From assembly GCA_017979445.1 (NCBI GenBank), contig CM030706.1:27068493-27132492 (forward strand): a stretch of DNA of 64,000 bases, written 5' to 3'. This document shows positions 21,771 through 33,789 of this stretch, in pieces (within the stretch, counting starts at the first letter, position 1; each line of letters opens with the position of its first letter). The stretch is from Akebia trifoliata (Eukaryota > Streptophyta > Magnoliopsida > Ranunculales > Lardizabalaceae). A program made the position numbers and the translations under genes. Below the pieces are notes generated by a model. That model saw only the letters and a program-made list of their open reading frames with translations, was not told the origin of the DNA and did not search any database.

Positions 21771-23538
21771 CTTTGTTTATTGGTTTGATCTTTTAGTGAG
21801 GTTCGTGATTTGAACCACACCATGTAGGAATCAAAATTACATGTATGAGATTTTTTTCACCTTTGAAATGTTTTTGTTAACTTTAAAGGTTGAATATAGG
21901 TCTATAGGGGCCTACACTCTTGATTGTAGCTATTTTTAAAGTGGGTGTGTGTGCAAAGTGTTGCATGTGATAGACTTACCAAGAGAAGATTATTATCAAG
22001 GAGAGTTTACTTTCTAGTTCATTGCTATCAAAAACAAGGAAAAAGATCATCTAATATATGTATTTAAATTGCAAGAATATCAATGCATCTACCCTAGAAA
22101 CTAAATTTTAATAAACTAAGGAATATAAAGTAACATCTAAAACTCTTAAGGAGTTTATTAAGGACTTATAGATGGAGATTACCTTATAGAGGAATGACTC
22201 TCTCCCCCCAAGCCTTGAGGCTAAGAACTAAGGAAAACATCTAACTAAAAAAAATGCTCGAAATTAAATAGAAGAAATGATAAGAAATGGGATATTAGAT
22301 AAGGAGATTGGAGGGTTTAACACCACCTTGGTCTTCTTCTGCCACTTTTTTCTTCTTCTTCTTTTTATTGATTTGTTTTTCTATGAATTTTGAGAGAGGT
22401 TTGAGAAAATAGGAAGGCTGGAGATGATAGTGAGATTTTTGGGCAAAATTTTGGATTATCAGATGAGTTCTTCCTTTACCTTGGAAAGGTCTCCTATTTA
22501 TATGATTTTGGGAGACCCTTAGGGATAAATTAATCTTAATTCTTCAAGTTCCTAATAATTTCACTAAAACTTTCATGAAAAATCATAATTGCTCCTCATC
22601 TCCTTAGCCTTGATGGTCTTTCACTCATCTATGGTCTCACCAATCAAAATGATCACAGGATAGATTAATGAAAGCCAATAGTTCCTAAAGAATTCTTTAA
22701 GAGGGGTAGAGTGGTCCTAAGACCTTGGTTTTAAGTCAATGTAAGGGAACCAAGTCAAATAGCATGTAATTAAATGATAGGTTTTTGGCCTCTTTGATCA
22801 CTTTCCTAAGGAGAGTCTCCAATAAACTAGGGATAGGTTGGTCATTGGGTAAAAGTTTTAGAGAATTCTCTAGGGTGGATAAACATGTCATAGGCTTTGA
22901 AAATTAGTCAATTTACATGGAATGTGATAGAATCCCTTTGATCTTTGAAAAATGTTAAAAGGATAGAAAATGAATTTATCTTTGGTAAGTCTCAACAAAC
23001 CAAGGTTAGTGGAGATAATTGGCCTTAAATGGAGACCAAGCAAGACCTTAAGTCAAGATTAGGAGAATGAGTAATTTACTAAAAACCCTTAGGTGGGAAG
23101 GATTGTGAAGGTTTTAGCATGGGTAAAAGGAAAATTAGTGAAGGCTTTCTTGGAGAATAAGTCATCAAAAAAAGGGTTTAAATCATTTTTCCTATAAAAA
23201 ATTCAAGTACACATGGGTAATTCAACAAAAATCAAGTTTGGCCAAACTCTAGGTTTGACCAAGCAAAATCTAGTAAAAAAATTAAGTCTGACTGAACATA
23301 AGGTTCGACCATACCAAAATTGCCTTTGACGTGGTTGAGGTCATTCCAAGATTAAACATAGTTTGATCAAAGGTAAGGTTCGGCTAGACTTAAAATTTCC
23401 TCTCAAAATAATCTTCGGGCCATGTGGCTACTTGACTGATGGCTTTAAATTCTTTTGAAAAATACATTGGGTTAAGCCCATTCTCAGAAGCTTCTTGGTG
23501 CTCTCGGACTTGGCCTAGGCAAAAATAGAGTGTCTATA
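21771..23538 (-). mobile_element. Old Ogre/Tat-like LTR, right part
   Basis: Continuation of 10453-10962 beyond the young element. It ends GAGTGTCTATA, the worn counterpart of GGGTGTCTACA. With the left part it makes an LTR of about 2.3 kb without adjoining internal sequence, so probably a solo LTR. A CTATTTATA promoter-like box lies near 22492-22502. There are no genes in it. Confidence 0.65.
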
Positions 23539-23763
23539 CCCAGAATTTTTATATTTCGAATAAATATATTGACCTAGATAATTATCCAAGGTCTAGATTT
23601 CACAACAAGTGCAAAAATCCTGGTATACCAACCTATTTGGTATTTTGGATTCATAGGAAAATCAAATATTGAAAGGTGTTGGTTAACAAAGTTAAAGTTC
23701 GATTTATTTGGCAATTCAAATAACAACGAATTTGAACCTACACTTGAATCTGAAAATTATACA
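23539..23763 (-). mobile_element. Copia relic, 5' leader (middle part)
   Basis: Short unique stretch between two insertions. I infer it is leader sequence of the Copia element whose gag starts at 10119, because an orphan Copia primer site and LTR lie just beyond the next insertion. There is no coding motif. Confidence 0.4.
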
Positions 23764-26700
23764 TGTAAAACCCCGAATTTTCAATTCATATCTCGAGGAA
23801 AAAATAAATAGTGGAATTTTAAGAAAATCTTGAAAGTGAGACTTAGGGGTAAAATTTTAGGATATTTCTGATCATTTTTAAGGGAATCTGACCTCACCAT
23901 TAGATTTCAAATGATCAAAAAAACATACTTTAGCCTGTTAGCATGCTCAAATGCGAGTCCGAATATAAAAGTTGCAAAATCCTCGATTACCAGGTCGGAC
24001 CAGGTTAAAATAGTGACTTTTTGTTAGAGCAATAATTTTTAAAATTCGATCATACCATTGGGTTCATAACAAAAAATTATTCAACATGGACTATTTATTT
24101 GTCATTTTTGGAGACTAGAAAGTCGAATTATCGTCAAAAATGAAAACAACATCAAGTTTAGGGGTCACCTCAGGCCAAAAATGTAAATTTTTTATGGAGA
24201 CATAATTTGTAGAAATTAACTGCACCATTAGATCCAGAATGAAAAATTAAACGAAATAGAGTATTCATTTGTCAGTTTTGGAGTCCGGATGATCAAGTTA
24301 TTATCGATCAAAACAATTGACAAAATACCGAATTCGTCCCACATTTTATATAAATAATTTTTTTAATTTTTTTTTTCTTTCATCCTCCCCAACTCGTCCA
24401 AAATAGCCGAGACATATACAATGAAAAATTCGTTTTTTTTTCTTCAAACTTCCATCTCAGATCTCGTGCAAACAGCTCGACGTCGACGACCGATGCAGAA
24501 GGGAGAAATGTTCGCAGCTTCGACATCCACAAAACCCACCCAACCTCTTTCCATTTCACTTTCTTTTTCATCCAGTATCGTCAAAAATTAGCCGTATTTG
24601 GATACAAAAATTTCGAAACTTTGATCTCGGATTTCGTCCGTTTTTTGGTCAAACCGTCTTCCGACGCAGAAGGGAGAAACATTCACAGCCTCATTCTCTA
24701 CATAACCCACCCAAATTCCTTCCGTTTTCTCGTCTTTTTCACCCCGTATAGTTAAAAATCAGTCGTATTTTTATACGGAGATTTCGTAACTTCGACCTTG
24801 GTTTTCATCCGTTTTTGGGTCAAACCGTCTTCCGCCGTAGAAGGGAGAAGAGACGAGCACATCGAGATCTTCGAAACCACCTGGCCGGTTTCGAAAATCA
24901 GTCGCTTCGAAATTCGTTTCGTCTCGATTTCCGTGCCGATCGCCTCAATTTTCGCTCACGTGCTTCGATCCTTTTCGCCTAGAAATTGTGAGAAACTCTC
25001 AATTTCTATTAGTAAACGTAGATTGTGAAAATTGCATTTAGAATTTTATTAAAAATTTGTGGTGAGTTTCCAAAATATAGAATTCTTTTGTTATTTAAAA
25101 ATTCACGCCAGAAATTGCATGTTTGATATATTTAATTGTATTTTTTAACAAATTATACGTGGGTAGGATATTTTATCGGGTTATTTCTGTCAGTTGGGTC
25201 TTGTGCACTGCTCGGAACCCGTTTTAATATAAGTTTTGTATTTTTTCAAGGTTTTTGATAAAAATGAATTTCATAGTAAAAAAAATGATTTATTATTCAA
25301 TTAACTCATGTTGAGTTAATGAATATCAGAAAGTGGATATTTTATTTGAGAGATTGAAAACTGTAAAATTCGAAAAAAGGGAAAAAGGGTATGAAACGGT
25401 AAAATGTCTGAGTCACACCGAGGGGTGATATCTGCATTTTACGTTGTTGTGTTGTGTGCAGGTTGGTGAACAGATATCCAGGGATAATATTGTTGGTTGC
25501 ATGTTTATTTAAATTTCTGTTAGCGCGAGACGCTGTTTACGTTTCCGTTTTGTTATTTATTTTAGGCCAGGTGGCCACACTTGCATGGTAGGAAACTGGA
25601 TATCTATTCTCAACCTTGTATTGTTAATTTCTCTTTTGTTTTCAAATGAAAATAATATATATATGTAACTATTTTGTGAGCTATTAAAGAGTTTGTGAAT
25701 GCCTGAAGGGATAGTGCGTCATATCATCCAGAGTGGTGTACTATCCTGGGATGTAGGGTAGGGACCACCAAGCTCATACGTGGTATGGGACGCGTATGAG
25801 AGTGGAGTCACAACTGGAATCCGGGTTATTCCTCTCTATCTTTACTAGTGAACTTGTAATGTAAAGGTGGTCGTATACGAATGGTTTGTATATTTGGGAA
25901 TCACATGCACGCCAGATAGGCATAGACGAAGATGATTGATCAGTGATCACTAACAAACTATAGTAGTCGAACGTTCTGACACATCGAAAAGAGATCCATT
26001 GCTTACGGTCACGTCAAACGGCCAGCCTGAGCCGGATAAATGGTCAACCAAACGTTGTAAGTGCAGTGATCGGCCACAAAATCAGGAACTAAAAATCAGA
26101 GAAGAATTGTAACATCATGTCCCGACTGGGAGCGATCCAGTCGTGAATCCCAACTCTCTAATTCTAATACTCCACCATTGTATATTATGTATCTGTTGCT
26201 TATTTTGATATATAAAATGAAATCCATGTTTAATGTTTCAATTTGATCAATTAGATTTGTATAAAAATATAATGTTATAGTGAGTAATGATGATCGATGT
26301 AATGTGAGTTTTAAAATGTTTAGTTGCTCATCCCTGGCTATATGTACCAGTTAATCGTAGTTTCTTCTTTAAAACTTTGTATATTTTAAAATGATTTAGT
26401 ATGTTTATTCGTTCATGTTAGGAGAGATTATTAGCAGAAATTGTTTGTTTCTCTACTGGGTAACCATTGTTACTCACCATTTCCTTCTCTATTTTTTAGT
26501 TTTAGATTCAGAGCTTGACGAGGCAAGTATAGAGTACGAATGAGGATCATCTGGTTGGTCAGATAGACAACCAGAGTTCGTCACCTGGTAAGTACTAGGG
26601 TTATAGCCCCTAGTGGTGTCAATTTCCTCAGGTAGTTTTATGGATTCTGTCTTGAGTGTTAGGATTTATGTTAGAGTGAGAAATTTTGTATAATCCTGTA

Positions 26701-26937
26701 TTCTGGTTATTCTTCCGCACTCTGATCTTTCGTACATTATTAGACGTATATAAGCTTCCGCTAGTATTATATTTTGTATATGTATGCAGGATTGTATGTC
26801 GTTTATCAGGTGCAAGTTGAATGCCTTGAAATACTAACATAAACAGAAGAGATCATGCCGAAATTTCGAGGTGCTACATAATACCTCGAGATCTAACATG
26901 GGGATTTGTGTTAGCGTTCGGCGGGGCGCCACATACA
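23764..26937 (+). mobile_element. Solo LTR, ~3.2 kb, Del/Tekay-like
   Basis: Begins TGTAAAACCCCGAA and ends near GGCGGGGCGCCACA. It is flanked by TACA on both sides (23760-23763 and 26938-26941); a 5 bp ATACA duplication with an end one base shorter is also possible. The last ~330 bp recur in inverted orientation at 63692-64000, which shows this is a dispersed repeat. Inside are three ~172 bp repeats (about 24490-24850) and a GC-richer zone at 25.4-26.1 kb. No coding domains are visible. The lineage label is inferred from the end sequences and the length. Confidence 0.65.
24490..24850. repeat. Three ~172 bp tandem units in solo LTR
   Basis: GCAGAAGGGAGAA (GTAGAAGGGAGAA in the third unit) recurs near 24492, 24666 and 24837. 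Between them come CCACCCAA, TTTCACTTTCTTTTTCA-like and GATCTCGGATTTCGTCC-like blocks. Confidence 0.75.
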
Positions 26938-27007
26938 GATTTCTATTTATTAAATACAAAGAAGAGATGGGAGGAAAAAAAAATTTCCTTCAAACAAAAT
27001 CAACATT
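26938..27007 (-). mobile_element. Copia relic, 5' leader (right part)
   Basis: Seventy bases between the solo LTR and the Copia primer site. It is inferred to be the start of the leader whose other pieces lie at 23539-23763 and 10120-10452. Confidence 0.45.
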
Positions 27008-27019
27008 GCTCTGATACCA
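27008..27019 (-). other. Primer binding site, initiator tRNA-Met type
   Basis: The minus strand reads TGGTATCAGAGC, the classical tRNA-iMet primer site of plant LTR elements. It sits one base from the LTR end (CCAACA). Confidence 0.85.
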
Positions 27020-27020
27020 T

Positions 27021-27560
27021 TGTTGGAATTTAGATCTTGTAACACGTGGGATGTGATCATTAGACTTGAGAATCTCAAAAGGATTTCCCAAAAAGAAAAT
27101 AGAGTAAATGATCTTAATGGATCATCTCATATTTATATGTATTGGAGGGGGTTCCAACATTTTCCAAGAGGTATAAACATTGGGGTGCTAATAGCATTAA
27201 TGAGTATTAACCCACTTACCGAACCATTGCTTCTCTATGCCCTCGAAAGTGAACAACATAGTCTATTTTTGTAGAGTCCCCAATTCATGTCATCTCTCTA
27301 AACAAGGAAACATATGAAATTAATTATAATTATTAGGTAATTATTTTATTATTGTGGAGTAATTTAATGAATTACTCCCAATCAATACTAAATCACTTTT
27401 TTATTTTTCTTGTGTGGAAACTATCTCATATTTTTTAAGTTGTATAATTACCATGGACGAACAATTAGTTTTTTTAACTTTGTGGTGAGTATACATGTAA
27501 CTTGGACTTGAGGTAAGAGAATGGGCAATTAAAGGAACCCATCTATTGAATGTGTAAACC
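27021..27560 (-). repeat. Copia 5' LTR (right limit approximate)
   Basis: On the minus strand this LTR ends ...TCCAACA beside the primer site and carries a TATA box near 27130-27139 (ATATAAAT). The outer edge is uncertain. Sequence paralogous to 58.69 kb starts near 27590, so the LTR cannot extend much beyond that. Confidence 0.6.
27130..27139 (-). promoter_or_regulatory. TATA box of Copia LTR
   Basis: The minus strand reads CATATAAATA inside the LTR, about 110 bp before its 3' end. Confidence 0.45.
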
Positions 27561-27897
27561 TACAGTATCAACTCTCAAGTACATTCAAATCATTCAAAAT
27601 TTGCTGAAGTTTCTTAACTTTCAAGGACTATCAGACAGAATTCAGCCGCCTTTCCTCCTTCCACAAGGGTGTGTGACTTTTTATTAAAAAATAGACTAAT
27701 TTATGTCTTTTTATTTCCATGGATGTAAAAAAAATTATTATTATTAATTACTTATTTTGGATTCAAGCACTTTTCACTGCTAATTTCTAGTTATTAGATA
27801 TTTGGGTATTCAAATCAAATGGCTATGGTCAACAATCAAAAGTGATAGGGCTACTAAAAGTTTGGTGAACATTTTATTTTTAAAGAGATATATATTA

Positions 27898-28251
27898 GGG
27901 TCTCGTTCAGCAACAAACATTTTGGCAAAATATTTTTCAAAACATGAGTTAGAGGTTTTGGAATGGGCTGATTTTTAGTGAGGATGATCTCTACGGTGAG
28001 GAGATCATCCTCACAAAAAATCAGCCCATTCCAAAACTTCTAGCCTCAGTTTACAAGTTGAAAAATCGTGGACCGTCCATTTTTTATAAATCATTTTTGA
28101 TGGGGTTAGAAGTTTTGGAATGGGCTGATTTTTGGTGATGATGATCCCCTCACTGTAAAGATGATCGTCACCAAAAATCAGCCCATTCCAAAGCCTCTAA
28201 CCCATGTTTTGAAAAATGTTTTGCTAAAATGTTTGTTGCTGAACATTTCCC
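27898..28251. mobile_element. Double-hairpin MITE, hAT-like
   Basis: 354 bp with ~85 bp terminal inverted repeats (GTTCAGCAACAAACATTTT and its reverse at the far end), flanked by AT-rich 8 bp sequences ATATATTA / ATATATAT. The interior is two successive hairpins, each with arms TTTGGAATGGGCTGATTTTT and reverse complement. The paralogous locus near 58.93 kb lacks it, so it is a genuine insertion. No coding capacity. Confidence 0.8.
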
Positions 28252-29334
28252 ATATATATATATATTGAATGAGTTTATCAAACAAAATTGAACTTCAGTA
28301 AGAGAGTGTATGATTGCAAATAAAAGTGTAGTGCTTTACCGGATTGACTAATACTGACAAGGAATGGAATATTAAGTAGCTGTATAGGCCCCGTTTGTAA
28401 TGAAAAGAGAGATACCACTAAATCGCCTCTTTATTGGACCATCGGTGTGAACACAACGATCCCTATAAAGGACCAAGTACCGATTCTAATTTGGATCTTG
28501 ACATGTTGGTAGATTTTAACCCTAGGCATCTTTCCACTCACCTTCTCTAAGAAAATTGTCCTTTTGGATATGAATTTTCTTATCAAGTCTTTGTCCGTGT
28601 TTGATTGTACCTTGGATAATATGGAAAATATTGAGAATTGATTTTTAAATTTTAGGAGTGACAACAATCGTGAGATAATGACATTAAAAAAATTTCTACC
28701 ATGACAAGAAACCCATTTTTATTGAAAATATATATTAGTTTAGTTCCACATTTGACACTCATTGCCTTTGTCTCTCTGCTTATGAGTTCCTAGGCCTCAT
28801 AACCAATTGATTTGGAGTTGGACCCAAATTTATCATGGTAAAATGAATGTATGTGGTTTTGTATCTGATTTTATTTTTTTTTAAGAATATTATATTCGAC
28901 TTTTTATTTGACTTTTTGAAGGATATCCTTATCAATCTCGTACCCAAATTTCAGATGAATATCTAGATTATATATAAACCTCATTGAGAGGATTGGGGAG
29001 TTCTAATTTTTTGGTCATATCCAGGGTCAAATAAGCCCATTATGAATTTATTGTCTTAAACTCAGGTAAATGGATATTCAAGCTGGATCTGATACATATT
29101 TGTATCAGACCCTATAAAATTGGGTAAGATAATTTTGGGTAGGTTTCTCTGAATTCTTAATTGGGTAAATAAAATGTACTAGAGCCCAAATAATTAGGAT
29201 CAAATGAATCAGGAAATTGAATATTATCTGACCTGTTGCCAACCTTGGACGCATGCTTTTAGCATTAGAAAACATTTTTTATATCGGAATTATTATTTTA
29301 TTATATAATAAGAAACATTCTTCGCAAACCAACA

Positions 29335-29560
29335 AATGTTGGGCATAATAACCAGGGTCTCTCTCAAACAAGGGGAAGGTCTTGAGTTCAAGCCCTTCAT
29401 TGGCCCCTCACAAGGATTTATCTCGGCTTATCGGGTATGTGTGGTTTGCATGATATTACATGTACTCAAAGACTTTGGCTAGACATGAAGCTCCAAGAGG
29501 CTAGTTGCCTCGCCCTTGCTACTTGGTCCTATGGGTTGGGACACCTTCGTCATCAAAAAC
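29335..29560 (+). mobile_element. tRNA-derived SINE, copy 1
   Basis: The head has a degenerate A box (GGGCATAATAACCAGGG) and a B-box-like GGTCTTGAGTTCAAGCCC. The body ends with GGTTGGGACACCTTCGTCAT and a purine/A-rich tail. Its counterpart lies at 59680-59900. Confidence 0.6.
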
Positions 29561-29582
29561 ACAAAAGGAAAGAAAAATTATT

Positions 29583-31146
29583 ATTATAGAGATACCGTTT
29601 TTTGCATTCAATTGATTAATCAACTCGTCATTCCAATCGCAGTGGTTCTCGATAATGGACAGATGCTCTAAAGGTTTTTGTCATTCACTGGATATGTTTC
29701 CAAAACTTAGATTAGATAATCCATGCAAACAAACCTTAAAAACTATATTGCGCTTGGAAAATACAATCTGAAAGATAGAAATCATTATTTTGAAACTAAA
29801 CGAAACTTTACAAGAAAAATTGTTTAAAAACGATCAAATTATCAAAATACCCCTGATGCCAAAATATTACTAGAGGCTACATCACGTTTAGAAAAACATT
29901 TTCAAACACATAATATGACAACCTAAAACCTAATAAACTATTTTTCTATTTTCACAAAATTACCAAAATACTCCTCATGGGATCCACATCCATTTTAGGT
30001 CAAAATTCTATAAATGAAACAAACCGACATTTCCAACCAATTCCTTGTAAAAAATCGATTCGAAAACATCCTAAAACATAAAAAAAAAATGACATCCCAA
30101 CACAAAAACCCTTTTTAAGGGCAAAACGATAATTTTAAAATTTTAAAATTCGAAAAATCTAAAATTGATAATTAGAAATATTAATAAATGTAAAGTGAAA
30201 TCTTAATAAATCAAATTAAAAATTATAAACAAATAAATGTGATTAATTAAACCTATGGGCCGATTTCAAGTAGCAACTCATTTATTCTAGTGGGACCCAC
30301 GCAATATTTAATTAAAGAACCCTTCACGGGGATCTCAAAGAATTTCAAATAACTTAATAAATAACCCTCCATGAAAAGTTTTCTAAAATTTAAAAAATAA
30401 TTATTCTCTCCAATTTAAATAATAATCACTTGAAATCTTATCTAAAACCACCTGAAGATAAGTTAGGAATAAACTTTATTTAAAAATATACTTAATATAA
30501 CTCAAACCTTGTAATAAATAAAAAAAAACACCTTTAAAAAGACAACTTTACTACCAAATCTTGTACGTCTTCAAAAATATTAGAGAAAAGAGGTCAAAAG
30601 CTTTCTAGAACCCTTCTAAAACTCAAAATTTGAAGTCCCAACCCAATACCCATACCTAAGCCTTGATTTTCAATCCGAAAATACTTAGAAATCCTAAAAA
30701 ACACTTGGATTTAACTAGTAAAATATATAAGAATTTTTATCTTGGTAATCTGGTGCAGATCAAAAAGCAAATACAAATCGAGAAAATTTACAAGAAAATA
30801 GTCACCACGAATTTCTGAGAGAACACACTACCAACAATCAACTATCGATCTCATCTAAAGGTAATCCCACTAATTTTAGAAATTATGATTTTTGCAATGT
30901 AGATTTTAGGTATTAGTAGGAACCGACTTTTGTTAGGCGGGATTGGTACCTAACATCTTCCAATCCCGTAACTTGATCCCCTTACTCATAGTCAATTAGT
31001 GGATTTTTTTTTTGCTTTATCTATTTAGAGTCAATTTTTTATTTCAAGATCGTAAAATTAGACGACAACTTTATAGAACCCCATAAAAGGATTTTTCCTG
31101 ATAAAACCCTAAAGTGGATCCACACCCGTAGATCGAGGCATTTTCA
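29583..31146 (+). mobile_element. Old solo LTR, Ogre/Tat-like family, reverse orientation
   Basis: Aligns to the reverse complement of the young LTR over its whole length. The start has TTGCATTCAATTGATTAATC parallel to TTGCATCCGCCTGATTAATC. The middle has AAAATACCCCTGATGCCAAAA. The end has CCAATCCCGTAACTTGATCC and finally ATCGAGGCATTTTCA parallel to ATCGAGGGCGCTTTCA. It is strongly diverged. The paralogous site near 59.95 kb is empty, so it inserted after the older segmental duplication. No internal region adjoins it, which points to a solo LTR. Confidence 0.8.
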
Positions 31147-31223
31147 CTTATTACACCCCAATTTAAAATAAATAAATAAACGAATGGTTGAGAATAAGTA
31201 AAAGTTGGGGTCCAATAGAAGCT

Positions 31224-31243
31224 CTCTCTCTCTTTCTCTCACA
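31224..31243. repeat. CT microsatellite
   Basis: CTCTCTCTCTCTTTCTCTC tract. The same position in segment copy B (60045-60087) has a longer CT tract followed by a C run. Confidence 0.7.
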
Positions 31244-31835
31244 ATCATTTTACCATTTTTTTTATTTTTTTAGGGTTTAGGATTTTATACAGCTACCAAA
31301 TTGTTTGAATGGAATGTGTAATGATTTGTAACATTGAGATAATAATTTGAGCCAAAATTTTGTACTGTTTGAAGAGTATATTTTAACTTTTAATCTTTAA
31401 TTGAGATGTGATAAATAATTTAAGAAATTGGGGTGTAATAAATAAAAGTTGGGTTGCCGATGGTGGGAGCGGATCCTTTATAACGAGTTTCTCTTGTAGT
31501 TCTTGTTCTACAAAAAAAAAAAAAAAAAACACACTGAAAAAATCTAACAACACTATCCTCTTGGATTTATGATTTAGATCAGATTTAAAAAATAAAAAGA
31601 AAATCAAAGAATATTTTTTTTAAAACTCAAATCAAGTGTTTGAAATGGATGATCATTAAACTCCTAAATTTTAACAATTAGATATAACTGTCTATCACAT
31701 GGAAAGTCCATCACATGTATATTATTCAATTTTTAACCCTATTTTTTTAATTTATAAAATGCCTAAACTTGTTTTCTTCCCCGAAATCATTTAACCCATT
31801 TTTCTACCTCCAATCCTCTATCACCACTTGCCATT

Positions 31836-33789
31836 AAGGGTGCACATTGGATTAGGTCAGACCAAACCGAACCCAAGTGATTAGGGTAGCTTTTGTTTGG
31901 TTTTGGAAACAATCAATTCGGTTCTAGGTTGAAAAGTTGAAGAACCGATTGATTTGGTTTGGTTTTTGATTCATAGGTATCCTAGAACCGAAATAATATT
32001 TATAATATAAATATAATCTATTTATATAACATTTTAATATAAGTAATTAATAGGAGAAATCTCTTAGATAGTTATCAGGGCCTAGAAAGTTGTTTTTAGG
32101 GCCTTATTTACAGAGACTTTAAGGTTGAATAATATATAAAATCTCCTAAATAAACATAATATGTTGATAGTTCATAATTATTATTGTTTTTGAATAAATT
32201 GAGCATTTTTGGACTAATTATGGTTATTTATATGTAATAGGTCAAAGTCGTGAGAGTAGAAAAGGATGAACCAAGATAATTAAAGATGCGTATTATAATT
32301 CAAAATGCAAGACAAGATCACGGACCGAAGACCAAAGTCAATGGACCCACAAGCATCGTGACACAGTGAATACCTTGGGCGACGAGGTGAAATCAACTTA
32401 CTTCATCTCGAGATTCATATAATGTTGAGGTGGCATGATTTCTAACGTAGCAAATTAGGTTTCAAAGTCCTTGTAAAACACGACAATTCTCTGAATTCTA
32501 AAGGAACCCTAATCTGGCCTCTATAAATAAAAGACTAGACAAAGCTTAAAGATATCTCTCTTCTCTTAATTCTCATATATTTTTCTAGTTTTTAGGTTTA
32601 CTTTCTGTTCAAGCTTTGTAAGCAAAAAGAGTATTCTGCTAGATTCAAGTCAAGATTAATAAAAGATTATCACTTTTTCTTCCCTATTCTCCTCTCTTTT
32701 TTATTTTTGTTTATTTTTATTATTCTTACTATAATCTATGGCTAGACTTCCATTAGAGAAGTCGATGAAGTCCAAACAAGATCATCTTAGATAATTATTT
32801 ATTTCAATCATGCTTCAATGTTTTATTGTGAAAACAATTTCTTAAGTAGTGATCATTGGATATAATGTTATTCTCATGATTTTGATAGTTTAATTTTAGT
32901 TAAGTTCAAGTTAAACTATATTTTGTTAGAGATCCGATATTTCACCTTTAATTTCGTCTTATTAAATATTATCACAGGAGCTTTGTTAATTGGATCAAGA
33001 TAAAAAGTAAATAAATAAATTAATATGGTGACTTATTTTGGTAGATTTGACTGATCTAATTATCTACATTGTTATTTCTACTCTTGTTTATCTTACGATA
33101 TTCTTAATTCAGTTTCCTTTAATATTTTTAAAATCGTAATTGTTTTAAGTCAAAAGAAAATTTGCTAGATCAATGTTGTCTCTATGGATTGACTCTTGCT
33201 TGTCAAGATTTTATATATTTTTGTTCTCTTATTTTTATTGGTAATCTACACCAAATAGACAGAAATAATGATGGATACTCCACTGTCTCAACTAGTATAT
33301 CCTGGATTTACACCCCCCATTATACGCTTAAGTTATATTTTATTCCTTTCGTGGATATTTCTAGAATTCTAATTATACATTTGCTCTAAATACCATTAAA
33401 TGGCTGCACAAAATTCATGACCATATATCCAAATAGTTAGGATAAGACATCATTTTCTTCTATTGACGATGATGATTTGCAATTGGACAACATCAATTTG
33501 ACTTGCATAACCATCTTTTTTGTCATTTTAGGTTGTTGGAAGCCAGAAAGTACATAAGATTTTATCCTTGAAGTGGAAGGCAAATCAGAAGTGAACCCAT
33601 GTGTGCTTTTGTGAAATTTTATTAATGCACTTGAAGCTCATCATTAGGAATACATAATTTGGTGATCCAAGAACCAAACCGAGCTAAGGCCAGTTTGAAT
33701 TGTTTCGGTTCGATTTAGGTTCAAGATTTGTAAAACCGACCAAGTTCGATTCCAATACTTCACCTAACCTGAACCGTGTGCACCATTGC
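31836..33789. mobile_element. Putative non-autonomous DNA transposon with GGGTGCACA-type ends
   Basis: The left end AAGGGTGCACATTGGATTAGG and the right end, reversed, AATGGTGCACACGGTTCAGG are similar. Both are followed by GGTTYGGTTTT-like sequence common to a plant repeat class. No clear target duplication. The interior holds a CTATAAATAA promoter-like box (32521-32530) followed by a T/C-rich leader-like stretch. It may contain a decayed LTR piece. There is no transposase. Confidence 0.4.
32521..32530 (+). promoter_or_regulatory. TATA-like box in repeat
   Basis: CTATAAATAA followed about 30 bp later by a CTCTCTTCTCTTAATTCTC leader-like run. This is the arrangement of an LTR or Pol II promoter, but no gene follows. 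Confidence 0.35.

Larger units (their letters stand above)
27590..31440 (+). repeat. Old duplicated intergenic segment, copy A
   Basis: Collinear blocks match 58690-60245. Examples are the GACTATCAGACARAATTCAGCCGCC block near 27630 and 58707, the SINE, and the CAATTTAAA..AAATAAG..AATG block near 31150 and 59980. Copy A also carries a MITE (27898-28251) and a solo LTR (29583-31146) that copy B lacks. There are no genes in it. Confidence 0.75.

Noticed and set aside
29335..29400. A tRNA gene suggested by the GAGTTCAAGCCC box
   Set aside because: No cloverleaf can be formed and the A box is degenerate. The downstream body and A-rich tail fit a tRNA-derived SINE.
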